Of a stretch of 64,000 nucleotides of DNA, positions 35,422-44,171 are shown piece after piece. Source of the DNA: Ruminococcaceae bacterium BL-4 (GTDB taxonomy: Bacteria; Bacillota; Clostridia; Oscillospirales; Acutalibacteraceae); NCBI GenBank assembly GCA_902809935.1, contig LR778134.1, positions 868,001-932,000 of the forward strand. The letters run 5' to 3'. Each line of letters opens with the position of its first letter. Position 1 is the first letter of the stretch. The notes beneath the pieces are model-generated. The model did not search any database. It saw only the letters and a program-made list of their open reading frames with translations, and was not told the origin of the DNA. Made by a program: the position numbers and the translations under genes.

Positions 35422-36396
35422 TTAATGAATGGAGGCTCCAAAAAAGCGCATAGCGTTTCGGTAGCAGATCTTTTCTACTTGGGAGGCAGGCAGTTTTTTG
35501 TTAAGTGCTTCTGCAAGAAGCGGCAGCCCTTCATATCCGCCCATTTCGAGGTTGCTTTCGATTCCATCAAAGTCGCTGCCGATCGCGACCGCATCGATTC
35601 CTGCCTGGTTGCAGAGATAGCAGGCACAACGGACGATATCTGCAATTTTTGTCAGGTGATTTTCGGTGCCCGGCAAAAAGCTGTCTTCAAAATTGACTCC
35701 GCAGATTCCACCGCAGTCTCCTAAAATATGCAGCATTTCATCGGTAAGATTGCGTGGATGCGCTTGTAAACTGCGGGCACAGGAATGGCTTGCAAGGAAT
35801 GGAATATGCATTTTTTGACTCAGTTCGGCAACATTATAAAAGCCCCCATCAGAGAGATGAGAAACGTCTACTGCAATGCCTAAATCCATCATTCGCAAAA
35901 CAGCTTCTTTTCCAAATGGTTTTAGTCCGAGATTCGTTTTCGCTTCATCGCGATTGTTGGGATAGCCTAGAGAATTTTCGTAGTTCCAGGTTAGTGTCAT
36001 CAACCGTACTCCATCCCGATAAAGGGTTTCCAGCTTTTCGAGGCTGCCAGATAGGAGAACTGAATCTTCGATAGTCAAAATTGCAGAAACAAGCTCATTT
36101 TTCATATTTTGCTCAACATCTTCTATTTTTAATGCCGGTGCAATTAAATCGCTGTTCTTTTGCAGCTCTTCTTTAAAAAGAGACTTTGCTTTTTGATAAA
36201 ATTCCCATGGAGAATCTTTTATACCATATTTTTGTGCACATCTGTGGGTCGGAATCCAGATTGCAAAACATTGTGCAATGGCACCGGTGTTTTTCAGGCG
36301 AACAAAATCAAGATGACCGTTATTCCGGCGAAGAGGAACTTTTTTTAAAAGTCCGCTCATCGTTAGTGTATCACAGTGAAGATCAAAAAAGCGCAT
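35422..36396 (-). CDS. Membrane dipeptidase (peptidase family M19)
   Basis: A 324-residue zinc dipeptidase of the renal dipeptidase family. The N-terminal FDLHCDTL has the metal ligands His and Asp; TIEDSVLL supplies the bridging Glu; VDVSHLSD and LASHSCARSL the His ligands; AIGSDFDGI the final Asp. Bacterial members often act on dipeptides with a D-residue; despite the family name there is no membrane segment or signal peptide. It ends about 80 bases from the fab promoter and appears monocistronic. Confidence 0.92.
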   Translation of the reverse strand: MRFFDLHCDTLTMSGLLKKVPLRRNNGHLDFVRLKNTGAIAQCFAIWIPTHRCAQKYGIKDSPWEFYQKAKSLFKEELQKNSDLIAPALKIEDVEQNMKNELVSAILTIEDSVLLSGSLEKLETLYRDGVRLMTLTWNYENSLGYPNNRDEAKTNLGLKPFGKEAVLRMMDLGIAVDVSHLSDGGFYNVAELSQKMHIPFLASHSCARSLQAHPRNLTDEMLHILGDCGGICGVNFEDSFLPGTENHLTKIADIVRCACYLCNQAGIDAVAIGSDFDGIESNLEMGGYEGLPLLAEALNKKLPASQVEKICYRNAMRFFGASIH

Positions 36397-36481
36397 AAGA
36401 AAGTCTCCCTTTTTTAAAATTATAGCATACGAACATACGAAAAGTTTTACGAGGGCTGCTTTTGCAATTTTCGCTAAAATC

Positions 36482-36510
36482 TTGTATTCCAGAGCCGTTT
36501 ATGATATACT
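36482..36510 (+). promoter_or_regulatory. Promoter of the trkA-like pair
   Basis: TTGTAT (36482-36487), a 17-base spacer and TATACT (36505-36510). A short TTACCG...CGGTAA dyad (36529-36545) follows in the leader. Confidence 0.6.
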
Positions 36511-36567
36511 CTGATATATTTTTGAGATTTACCGAAAAGCGGTAATTAAGCAGGAGGAAACGAGATT

Positions 36568-37191
36568 ATGAATGTTCTAGTGGTGGGATGTGGACGCCTG
36601 GGTTCTCAGATCGCTGCAATCATGGATTCTATGGGGCATGACGTAGCAGTCGTGGATGAGCATCCGGAATTTTTTTATCGGCTGCCGGCCGATTTTAGTG
36701 GGATGACTGTAGCGGGAATGCCAATGGATCTAAAGGTCCTAAAGAATGCTGGAGTGGAGAACTGCGATATGGCGGCGGTTGCTACTCCGGACGATAATTT
36801 AAATATTACGGTGACACAGATTATTCAGCAGTTTTTTAAAGTGCAAAATGTTGTTACTAGAATCAGCGATCCAGCACGAGAAGAAGTGTTTACGGCATTT
36901 GGTCTACGGACGGTCTGCCCAACCAACCTTGCCGGCGACATGATTGTGCAGGCACTTGTCAATCCAAATCAGAGTAAACAGATGGCTTTTGGTACCGCTA
37001 ATGCAGCGTTTCATACTTACCCGGTAGAAAGTTTTATGATTGGAAAGCGGCTTGGCAGTATCGGTGTGAATGAAAAAGAAGTTCCATTTGCTTTGCTGCA
37101 GAAGGATGGAACGATGATTTTGGTCGGAAAGAATCCGGATTATATGATTCAGCGGGAAGACCATATGATTTGGACAGAGGTCATTGATTGA
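36568..37191 (+). CDS. TrkA-type RCK protein (potassium uptake regulator), first of pair
   Basis: A 207-residue protein with an N-terminal Rossmann (RCK_N) domain: VVGCGRLGSQIAAIMDSMGHDVAVVDEH with GxGxxG and the acidic residue at the end of strand 2, followed by AVATPDDNLN. A shorter C-terminal RCK_C region follows. Such proteins bind NAD(H)/ATP and gate Trk/Ktr potassium channels. The paired gene follows 15 bases later; no TrkH/KtrB membrane subunit lies in the window. Confidence 0.88.
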   Translation: MNVLVVGCGRLGSQIAAIMDSMGHDVAVVDEHPEFFYRLPADFSGMTVAGMPMDLKVLKNAGVENCDMAAVATPDDNLNITVTQIIQQFFKVQNVVTRISDPAREEVFTAFGLRTVCPTNLAGDMIVQALVNPNQSKQMAFGTANAAFHTYPVESFMIGKRLGSIGVNEKEVPFALLQKDGTMILVGKNPDYMIQREDHMIWTEVID

Positions 37192-37206
37192 TCGGAGGGG
37201 AATCTT

Positions 37207-37863
37207 GTGAATATTGTAATTATGGGTGGCGGCAAGCTTGGTCGTCAGCTGGCCCTTAATATGTTGGAACGAAAAAATACAGTACAGATTATCGAAAAGG
37301 ATCGTCTGCGGAGTCTGCGCCTTGCAAATGAACTCGATTTAGAGGTTATCTCCGGAAACGGAACGGAACTGGAGATCTTGAAGGAAGCACGGACTTCTGG
37401 AGCGGATTGCTTTTTGGCAGTCAGCGGCAGTGACCAAGATAACTTGGTGGCCTGTCAGTTGGCAAAGCAGACTTTCGGTGTAAAAAAGGTGATTGCTCGA
37501 GCAAATGATCCGCGAAATTTAACGGCGCTGCGGGTTTTGGGCGTTGATATTGTTGTGAGCAGTACCGAAATTATTACCAATATGATTGAGCAGGAAGTGA
37601 ACGTCAGTGAGATGCATCTTCTGACGACTCTGAACCGTGGTCGTGCTGCCATCGTAGCAATGACGCTGACCGAGCATTCAGCTGTAAATGGAGTCAAACT
37701 GCGGGATGTGGAGCTGCCGAAAGGTTCGCTGATTGTTTCTGTTCTGCGGGATGGACAAATGATTATTCCAAACGGCGATTTGGCCTTTTCTTCGGGAGAC
37801 GAAATTGTGGCGGTTTGTGAAGGAAAATCACAAAAAGACCTGAATCGAATTTTATCCAGATAG
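37207..37863 (+). CDS. TrkA-type RCK protein, second of pair
   Basis: A 218-residue RCK protein. The N-terminal IVIMGGGKLGRQLALNMLERKNTVQIIEKD is the nucleotide-binding motif; FLAVSGSDQDNLVACQLAK and VIARANDPRN follow as in TrkA/KtrA. The C-terminal RCK_C domain spans about 140-218. It starts with GTG behind GGAGGGG. Together with the gene upstream it may correspond to the two halves of a tandem TrkA, forming a mixed ring (inference). Confidence 0.9.
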   Translation: MNIVIMGGGKLGRQLALNMLERKNTVQIIEKDRLRSLRLANELDLEVISGNGTELEILKEARTSGADCFLAVSGSDQDNLVACQLAKQTFGVKKVIARANDPRNLTALRVLGVDIVVSSTEIITNMIEQEVNVSEMHLLTTLNRGRAAIVAMTLTEHSAVNGVKLRDVELPKGSLIVSVLRDGQMIIPNGDLAFSSGDEIVAVCEGKSQKDLNRILSR

Positions 37864-37882
37864 AAATCAAACACTTAAAAAG

Positions 37883-37917
37883 GGATAAACACAAATGATT
37901 TGTGTTTATCCTTTTTT
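37883..37917 (+). terminator. Terminator between trkA-like pair and cobO (bidirectional)
   Basis: GGATAAACACAAA (37883-37895) and TTTGTGTTTATCC (37899-37911) form a 13-bp stem with a three-base loop, followed by six T on the plus strand and by CTTTTT on the minus strand, so it can serve both converging genes. Confidence 0.9.
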
Positions 37918-37921
37918 CTAA

Positions 37922-38425
37922 TTAAAATTCAATCCCTGCGCGGGCCTTTGCGCCATGGTCAAAGGGATGTTTTTTCTTTTTCATTTCGGTTACATAATCG
38001 CACAGGGCTTCGATTTCCGGATCGGGTTCGTGTCCAGTCAGAATGAGCTCCCGATCCTGCGAAAAGTGGTGAAGTAAAAGGAGCAGATCGGTCCGAGAAA
38101 GGAATCCGACTTTTGTAGCGTCAGTAACTTCGTCTAAAATTAATACATCATAAGGCGTTTTCTGAGCAAAATAAAAAGCATTCTGCCAAAAAAGAGCGGC
38201 TTCTTTCTTTTCACTTTGATTCATCTGGTTTGTGAATTTGAGGTGTTCTGGATTTGGGATTACCTGAAATCCAGAAAGCGACTGTAGAATATGACGTTCG
38301 GCGGAATGATTGTCTTTTAAAAATTGCAGCAAGGTCACTTTCTTTCCGGCACCGCACGCGCGAATGCCAAGCCCTAAAGCGGCAGAAGTTTTTCCTTTTC
38401 CATATCCGTAATAATAATGAATCAT
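37922..38425 (-). CDS. cobO: Cob(I)yrinic acid a,c-diamide adenosyltransferase (CobO/BtuR type)
   Basis: A 167-residue corrinoid adenosyltransferase. The P-loop YGKGKTSAALGLG begins at residue 8, LILDEVTDA is the Walker B-like segment, and the C terminus ELILTGHEPDPEIEALCDYVTEM is the family signature. It makes the adenosyl form of B12 from corrinoids. No other B12 genes are near, so it may serve scavenging of corrinoids. Confidence 0.93.
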   Translation of the reverse strand: MIHYYYGYGKGKTSAALGLGIRACGAGKKVTLLQFLKDNHSAERHILQSLSGFQVIPNPEHLKFTNQMNQSEKKEAALFWQNAFYFAQKTPYDVLILDEVTDATKVGFLSRTDLLLLLHHFSQDRELILTGHEPDPEIEALCDYVTEMKKKKHPFDHGAKARAGIEF

Positions 38426-38603
38426 TCTTTTTTAGCCCCTTTTTGTTGCATTGATTTTAGTGTATACCGACTTTTTAAAAAACAAAAGGGAAAAATTAAT
38501 TTTTTTGAGAAGAATCATAAAATAATTAGAAGCTTATCACCTGATTTTCACATAGATTCGTTATTCTAAAGCCATAAATTAAAAACGAAAGGGTGTATTT
38601 CTC

Positions 38604-40124
38604 ATGTATGATCCCAAGGATGAGAAAAATTTTCAGGGAAATCATTCCGATATGAATAATTCTTCGCTCGATTCTCGTGGGGGAAAAGACAGCGAGACTT
38701 CTTGGGAAGGCGGCTGCTATCATTCCGGCTCGCAGCATAATGACAGGTGGCAGTCGGATTCTTATTCTAGTTCTGCTCCCAGCTATCAAAATCCCGCTGG
38801 CCAAAATGAAAATTCGAGGGGGCAATGGTATCAGAATACATGGCAAGCTCCCAATACACAGCCTCCCGCAAAAAATGTTCGAGAGAAAAAGAATCATTTC
38901 GGAAAAAAGGGAACCGGAAAACGAATTCTTGCTTGTGTGCTGATTTGTTTTTTGGTTTCAGTTGCAACACTTGGTGGATTTATCGCATTGGTGGATAACA
39001 ATGTCATTAAATTCGGAAATTCCGGCAGCAGCGGCAGCGTTTTTACCGTAAATAAGCTGATCGGTGATACGGCGAGTGGTGTTACGAATACTTCTTCTAC
39101 CGGAACGACACAGCTTTTAACTAAGCAGCAGGCAGCGGCAAAAGTAACGCCCGCAGTAGTTTGTATTGAGAACTACCAGAATACTACTTCGAATTTTTCA
39201 GGCTACAGCAAAAATCAGCAGGGTGGAAGTATTGCTGGAAATACGGCAAGCAGCAGCAATAGCGATGTAGAAGGAACTCCTTCCAGCGAAGGCTCCGGCA
39301 TCATTGCAACATCAGACGGATATATTATCACCAATGCGCATGTGGTGGAAGGTGCTACCGGTTTAAAAGTGATTTTGTCAGATGGTTCTACCTATCAGGC
39401 GAAGCTGGTAGGAAGTGACAGTGTTACAGATCTTGCGCTTTTAAAAATTGATGCAACTGGTCTTACCGCCGCAGAATTTGGCTCCAGCTCCGATCTTCAG
39501 GTTGGAGATGATGTTCTGGCAATCGGCAACCCGGGTGGTACCGCACTAAACTCTACGGTTACTTTTGGTAACGTTTCCGCTCTGGAGCGTCAGATCACCA
39601 CTTCCAGCGGCTATACCATGAAATTTATTCAGACGGATGCGGCCATCAATCCTGGCAATTCCGGGGGAGCACTCGTTAATCTCTATGGGCAGGTAATTGG
39701 AATTAATTCCAACAAATATACCGAAGTAGGCAATACTACAGCCGAAGGGTTGGGATTTGCAATTCCGATTGATACGGCTCAGCCTGTTATCAACGATCTC
39801 AAACAGTATGGATATGTAAAAGATCGTGCAATGCTGGGTGTTACAGGAACAATGGTCGATTCTATGACAGCTCGTTTCTATAATTTGCAGGTTGGCTATA
39901 TGATCGAGTCGGTCAGCAATGATTCTTTAAAGCAGGCAGGACTGCAAAAAGGGGATATTATTACAAAGATCGATGATACGAATGTGACCTCTTCCGGAAC
40001 GATTACAAATGTTGTGGTGAGCAAAAAACCAGGCGATACCGTGACGCTCGAAGTTTATCATTCTTCTTCTCATCAGACTTCAACGATAACAGCTACTCTT
40101 ATCCAGGTTAAGGATGCTAGTTAA
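38604..40124 (+). CDS. HtrA/DegP-like trypsin-type serine protease with PDZ domain
   Basis: A 506-residue protease. Residues 1-105 are hydrophilic and Ser/Asn/Gln/Gly-rich, probably cytoplasmic and disordered; one transmembrane helix follows (about 111-133, ACVLICFLVSVATLGGFIAL). The catalytic triad is His246 (TNAHVVEG), Asp276 (TDLALL) and Ser353 (NPGNSGGALV). A single PDZ domain occupies about 405-500. It is the membrane-anchored HtrA form common in Firmicutes that degrades misfolded exported proteins. Monocistronic, with a terminator after it. Confidence 0.95.
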   Translation: MYDPKDEKNFQGNHSDMNNSSLDSRGGKDSETSWEGGCYHSGSQHNDRWQSDSYSSSAPSYQNPAGQNENSRGQWYQNTWQAPNTQPPAKNVREKKNHFGKKGTGKRILACVLICFLVSVATLGGFIALVDNNVIKFGNSGSSGSVFTVNKLIGDTASGVTNTSSTGTTQLLTKQQAAAKVTPAVVCIENYQNTTSNFSGYSKNQQGGSIAGNTASSSNSDVEGTPSSEGSGIIATSDGYIITNAHVVEGATGLKVILSDGSTYQAKLVGSDSVTDLALLKIDATGLTAAEFGSSSDLQVGDDVLAIGNPGGTALNSTVTFGNVSALERQITTSSGYTMKFIQTDAAINPGNSGGALVNLYGQVIGINSNKYTEVGNTTAEGLGFAIPIDTAQPVINDLKQYGYVKDRAMLGVTGTMVDSMTARFYNLQVGYMIESVSNDSLKQAGLQKGDIITKIDDTNVTSSGTITNVVVSKKPGDTVTLEVYHSSSHQTSTITATLIQVKDAS

Positions 40125-40144
40125 AAATCCGAATTAGATGATTC

Positions 40145-40175
40145 AAAAAGGTTCAGCGAAAGCTGGGCCTTTTTT
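40145..40175 (+). terminator. Terminator of the htrA-like gene
   Basis: A 13-bp stem (with two G-U pairs) closed by a GAAA tetraloop (40158-40161), followed by a T run. Confidence 0.88.
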
Positions 40176-40201
40176 ATGTTAAAAAATTTTTTTAAAAAGC
40201 A

Positions 40202-40230
40202 TTGACTCTGCCGTTACGTCATAGTATAAA
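40202..40230 (+). promoter_or_regulatory. MerR-type promoter/operator
   Basis: TTGACT (40202-40207) and TATAAA (40225-40230) flank a 19-base dyad CTCTGCCGT-T-ACGTCATAG (40206-40224; seven of nine paired positions match). A dyad filling the space between -35 and -10 is the hallmark of MerR-family regulation, so the regulator just downstream probably controls itself. Confidence 0.72.
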
Positions 40231-40261
40231 CTAAAAATTGTTGAAAGAGAGGCAGAAAAGA

Positions 40262-40999
40262 ATGAGATTAACCGTTCATGAACTTGCAAAAAAATCAGGG
40301 ATCAGTGTGCGTGCGCTGCATTATTACGATGAAATCCATTTACTTCGTCCGGAAGAAGTAAGCGATTCGGGATATCGTTTTTATGGAGAGCAGCAAATGA
40401 AGCGGCTTTCGCAGATTTTGTTTTTCAGAGAACTGGAATTTCCGCTGAGACAGATTCAAAAAATTCTTGATAGCCCCGATTTCGACGAAAAAAAAGCGCT
40501 GCTTTCTCATCGTCATCTTCTTGTGCTGAAGAAAGAGCGCTATGACCGGTTGATCGAGTCGGTCGATCAAATTTTGAAAGGAGATTCTAAAATGGATTTT
40601 AAAGCATTTGATAAAACTGAATACCAAAATGCGCAGAAGGCGTATCAGGAAGAAGCCCAAAAGAAATGGGGAGCCTCTAAAGAATGGAAGGAGTATCAGG
40701 AAAAAATGAAGACAAAGCCGAAAAAATCGGCGGATATTATAGAAGAGGGAGAAGTTTTTTGGAAACGCTTTGCACAGCATCTTTCTGAAAAGCCGGACTC
40801 TCCAGCTGTGCAGGAATTAGTCGGAGAATGGCAAAAATATCTGACCGAAAATTTTTATACCTGCAGTGATGAAATGCTGGGCCATCTGGGAGAGATGTAT
40901 GTATCCGACGAGCGATTTACTGCCTACTATGAACAGTTTGGAAAAGGAATGGCACAGTTTGTTTGTGAAGCAATTAGAGCTTACTGCAAAAAACATTGA
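40262..40999 (+). CDS. MerR-family regulator with TipAS-like C-terminal domain
   Basis: A 245-residue regulator. The N-terminal MerR winged helix is clear (LTVHELAKKSGISVRALHYYDEIHLLRPEEVSDSGYRFY), followed by a dimerising coiled coil and, from about residue 115, an all-helical region resembling the TipAS drug-recognition domain (KKWGASKEWKEYQ; MYVSDERFTAYYEQFGKGMAQFV). TipA-like regulators bind cyclic peptide antibiotics. The start at 40262 follows a GAGAGG-type site. The DUF1275 gene follows about 100 bases later and could be a target. Confidence 0.88.
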   Translation: MRLTVHELAKKSGISVRALHYYDEIHLLRPEEVSDSGYRFYGEQQMKRLSQILFFRELEFPLRQIQKILDSPDFDEKKALLSHRHLLVLKKERYDRLIESVDQILKGDSKMDFKAFDKTEYQNAQKAYQEEAQKKWGASKEWKEYQEKMKTKPKKSADIIEEGEVFWKRFAQHLSEKPDSPAVQELVGEWQKYLTENFYTCSDEMLGHLGEMYVSDERFTAYYEQFGKGMAQFVCEAIRAYCKKH

Positions 41000-41097
41000 T
41001 TTTTGCCCAAAAGACGGGTTAAAAGCAGACACTGGCCTTTTCCATGAATATCTGTTAAAATACAATAGAATAAAAGTGGAAAAGGGGAAGAAACAGC

Positions 41098-41772
41098 GTG
41101 AAGCGAGATTTCCTGCATCAACCGATTTCGATTCATGAAATGTTGCCGGTAGGAGCATTGCTGGCGGTTACCGGTGGATACCTAGATGCTTATACGTATT
41201 TGATTCGCGGCGGAGTTTTTGCGAATGCAGAGACCGGAAATTTGGTTTTATTCGCAATGAAACTAGCGAGCGGCGATATGAAAGTTGCTATGCGGTGCCT
41301 TGTGCAGATCGTAGCTTTTTTCTGCGGGGTGCTTTGTGCAGAGGGAATCAAACGGCGTTTTGCAAGACGTCAGATTTTAGCTTGGGAGCATATGGTGATT
41401 CTTTTAGAAATGTTCCTTTTGTTTCTGACAGGATTTGTTCCGCAGACGTTCCCTGATGTAATTGTCAATTTGACGATTGCTTTTGTTTGCGCACTGCAGG
41501 TGAATACTTTCCGTAAAACAGCTGGGATGCCATATGCGACTACCATGTGTACCGGAAACCTGCGCAGCGGTGCGGAACATTTTTATCGGTTCCTTTTTGA
41601 AAAAGACCGATCTGAAGGGCGTGCTGCAGGGAGATATCTATTTATTATCGTGATGTTTGCCCTGGGTGCAGTTCTTGGAGCTATATTCAGCGAATGGTTA
41701 GGAACGCAATCAATTTGGGTATGTTGCGGAACCCTTTTTGTGATCTTTATCATGATGCTTGTTGGAAAATAA
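41098..41772 (+). CDS. DUF1275 (YoaK-family) membrane protein
   Basis: A 224-residue protein with about six hydrophobic segments. The family pattern is seen in LLAVTGGYLDAYTYLIRGGVFANAETGNLV and in ALQVNTFRKTAGMPYATTMCTGNLRSG. No biochemical role is established. The start is GTG behind AAGGGG; the reading frame has no nearby ATG with a binding site. Confidence 0.88.
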   Translation: MKRDFLHQPISIHEMLPVGALLAVTGGYLDAYTYLIRGGVFANAETGNLVLFAMKLASGDMKVAMRCLVQIVAFFCGVLCAEGIKRRFARRQILAWEHMVILLEMFLLFLTGFVPQTFPDVIVNLTIAFVCALQVNTFRKTAGMPYATTMCTGNLRSGAEHFYRFLFEKDRSEGRAAGRYLFIIVMFALGAVLGAIFSEWLGTQSIWVCCGTLFVIFIMMLVGK

Positions 41773-41773
41773 G

Positions 41774-41808
41774 AAGAGCGGCTTTTCGTTATGAAAGCCG
41801 CTCTTTTA
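41774..41808 (+). terminator. Terminator between DUF1275 and flippase genes
   Basis: AAGAGCGGCTTT (41774-41785) and AAAGCCGCTCTT (41794-41805) pair perfectly, followed by TT on the plus strand and CTTATTTT on the minus strand. Shared by the converging genes. Confidence 0.85.
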
Positions 41809-41818
41809 ATATTTACTT

Positions 41819-43234
41819 TTATTTTTTTAGTGCTTTTCCTTTTTTTGCAGGGATAACTTTCCGAATTGTCTGTAAGAGAAGTTTCAAATTGATTAGAAGC
41901 ATGAATATGGTCAGAACAGAACACCAGATTTGCCAGCCGGGAATTGAGAAAATCATAAAGACACTTTCCGTAACCAAAATAAGGGTATCCACAGTTATTC
42001 GGAAAACGTTGAAGTTTATGGGAATAAATCGCCTGGTATCGATTACCCGTGTAATGAACATGATTAAGTAAGAACAGACGGTTGCAAATGCAGCACCGTT
42101 TGGGCCAAAAGGAGCAATCAAAAGAAAATTTAAAATAAGGTTTACTCCGGCTCCTAAAACCGTCGTTACCATGTTATTAAAGCTCTTTTTTTCTACGATG
42201 TAGATCGTACCGAGGAAACTGCAAAGACAGGCATAGGCTGTTCCAATCACAAGAATTGGAAGGTAAATCCAACCTTCATGATAATCTTTGCTGGTCATGA
42301 CGCTCATCAAAGGGCGGCAGAGCAGAATCAAAACAGCACTTCCGGAAAAAATTAAAGCGCAAAGTGCCTTAAACACTCTGGTGAAAAAACTGGCACGTCC
42401 CTTTTCTTCGGTGATAGCACTCATCTGCCATGCGTCCATAAAAATGGAACTCAGCATAGTAATCAGGTTTGGAATTTTATAGGCTGCGGAGAAAGCACCG
42501 TTGACAGCATCTCCGAGCATATTTGCAACCATCAGCCGGTCACTGGAGTTTGTGATCCAAAAGCAGATTTTGCTGGGAATCAGTGGAATAGTGAACTTGG
42601 TCATTTCCCGAAAAATCGGCTTTTGATAGCCTTTGAAACGCACAAATTTATGAAGATCAGCAACCCAGAAAAGGAAAATGGAGCTTAAAGCATCTGAGAG
42701 AATGATTCCCAGAAGATAACCGGTTACGCCTAAATGGAATGGATAAAGCAAAAGAAGCGTCAGTGTGAGATTGGTAAACGTGGCGAGAATCCCATCAAAA
42801 GCATAGAGCTTCACCATGTTTCGTGCACGCACAAATTGGCTGCATACGCTTCTTAGAGAACTTGTAAAAACAAAAATGGAAACTAAGATTTCACGTCCCT
42901 GCATAAAGCTCAGAAAACTGATTTTGCTCAGGAGTGGAGAGCATAACAGCAGGACAACAAATCCGCTAAAGACGGAAATTAAACCGGTAGTAAAAACATC
43001 CGGTTTCCGGTAATGCTTATCAAGACCAAAGCGGATAATACCGTCGACAATCTGCAAAGAAAAAATGGGGAACAGGAGGTTGCCCATATCCTGCAAAAGT
43101 GTAGCGGTGCTATAGTCTGATTTACTTAAAACGTTGGTAACAAACGGCAGCATTAAAAAAACGAGAACTTTTGAGCTGAAAGTGCCGATTGCAAAGATCA
43201 GGGTGTTTGATAATAATTTCTTGTATTTATTCAA
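41819..43234 (-). CDS. Polysaccharide flippase-like membrane protein (Wzx/MATE-type MOP superfamily)
   Basis: A 471-residue protein with about 12-14 hydrophobic segments. The opening KYKKLLSNTLIFAIGTFSSKVLVFLMLPFVTNVLSK is typical of oligosaccharide flippases, as is IPLIPSKICFWITNSSDRLMVANMLGDAVNGAFSAAYKIP. It should move lipid-linked sugar precursors across the membrane. No glycosyltransferase genes are adjacent, so its partner cluster must be elsewhere. Confidence 0.9.
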   Translation of the reverse strand: MNKYKKLLSNTLIFAIGTFSSKVLVFLMLPFVTNVLSKSDYSTATLLQDMGNLLFPIFSLQIVDGIIRFGLDKHYRKPDVFTTGLISVFSGFVVLLLCSPLLSKISFLSFMQGREILVSIFVFTSSLRSVCSQFVRARNMVKLYAFDGILATFTNLTLTLLLLYPFHLGVTGYLLGIILSDALSSIFLFWVADLHKFVRFKGYQKPIFREMTKFTIPLIPSKICFWITNSSDRLMVANMLGDAVNGAFSAAYKIPNLITMLSSIFMDAWQMSAITEEKGRASFFTRVFKALCALIFSGSAVLILLCRPLMSVMTSKDYHEGWIYLPILVIGTAYACLCSFLGTIYIVEKKSFNNMVTTVLGAGVNLILNFLLIAPFGPNGAAFATVCSYLIMFITRVIDTRRFIPINFNVFRITVDTLILVTESVFMIFSIPGWQIWCSVLTIFMLLINLKLLLQTIRKVIPAKKGKALKK

Positions 43235-43400
43235 CGTTCAGACGCTCCATCGCTTTTTAAATTTAGACAAAAAAGAATTTGATAAGCCGTATTATACCAT
43301 AATGAGAGGGAAAATACTATCCCTTTCAGGCTCAAAGAAGGTTCATTTTTTTCTGATAAAATGAGTCATCAACGGGTTTCAATAAAACGGTGTGAAATAT

Positions 43401-43443
43401 AAAAAGCTTCTGCCTTAAAAACGAAATTAGGCAGAAGCTTTTT
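43401..43443 (-). terminator. Terminator of the V/A-type ATPase operon
   Basis: A perfect 15-bp stem (43401-43415 with 43429-43443), starting and ending in A/T runs, lies just after the atpD stop on the minus strand. Confidence 0.9.
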
Positions 43444-43453
43444 ATTATAGAAT

Positions 43454-44134
43454 TTAATTTTGCGGAACTTCTTCTAAAAGGCGTTCCTTGTAATGGTGTG
43501 CTTCTTCGAGCATCATATCTTTTACCTTCATGAGGCGAATCTGTGTGCTGCGCTCGTTTTCGTCCAGCTTCATGGTAATATATTTGATGCTGCTTTGTAG
43601 ATTTGGAATCATCACATGTTCCAGTGCGTTTACACGCCGGCGGGTCTTTTCAATTTCTTCTGCCATTAGTTGGCAGGATTTTTCTGTTTCTGCAAGACGA
43701 AGCATATCCGGCAGAAGCTCAGAAAGTGAATAGACGGCGGAGTCGAGATCTGCGCTCGTAAAGGCAAAACCATAGGAGTAAATGTCGTTCGGGTCCGAAG
43801 TACGAGTATGATAGGTGAAAATAGGAATTTCAACACTCATGATGTTTCGAGTTCCGTATTCGACCGAAACTTCCTGCTTTGGTGCTAAAAGTGCTACATC
43901 AAGAACTTCATTTTGCATTCCGGCGCGAGCCAGCAGAAAGTTTTTGTTGGCTTTATAGATCCCGGCTTCCACTTTTTCCCGCAGTGCCTTATTTTCCCGG
44001 ACCAGATCCAAAAACTGACGCATCAATTCGTCCCGCTTATCTTTAAGCAGCTTGTGCCCGCGGGTGGCTGTTACGAGTTTCTTTTTTAGCCGGGTCAGTT
44101 CCATTCGGGTTGGATTAATATGGGTCGAAGCCAT
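43454..44134 (-). CDS. atpD: V/A-type ATPase subunit D
   Basis: A 226-residue, mostly helical protein forming the central rotor shaft. INPTRMELTRLKKKLVTATRGHKLLKDKRDEL at the N terminus is the family signature, and a second long coiled coil (about 150-205, EEIEKTRRRVNALEHVMIPNL) follows. Last gene of the operon. Confidence 0.95.
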   Translation of the reverse strand: MASTHINPTRMELTRLKKKLVTATRGHKLLKDKRDELMRQFLDLVRENKALREKVEAGIYKANKNFLLARAGMQNEVLDVALLAPKQEVSVEYGTRNIMSVEIPIFTYHTRTSDPNDIYSYGFAFTSADLDSAVYSLSELLPDMLRLAETEKSCQLMAEEIEKTRRRVNALEHVMIPNLQSSIKYITMKLDENERSTQIRLMKVKDMMLEEAHHYKERLLEEVPQN

Positions 44135-44171
44135 TTGCCTTTCCTCCTTTCTGCGCTACAGTTTTTGGGCG

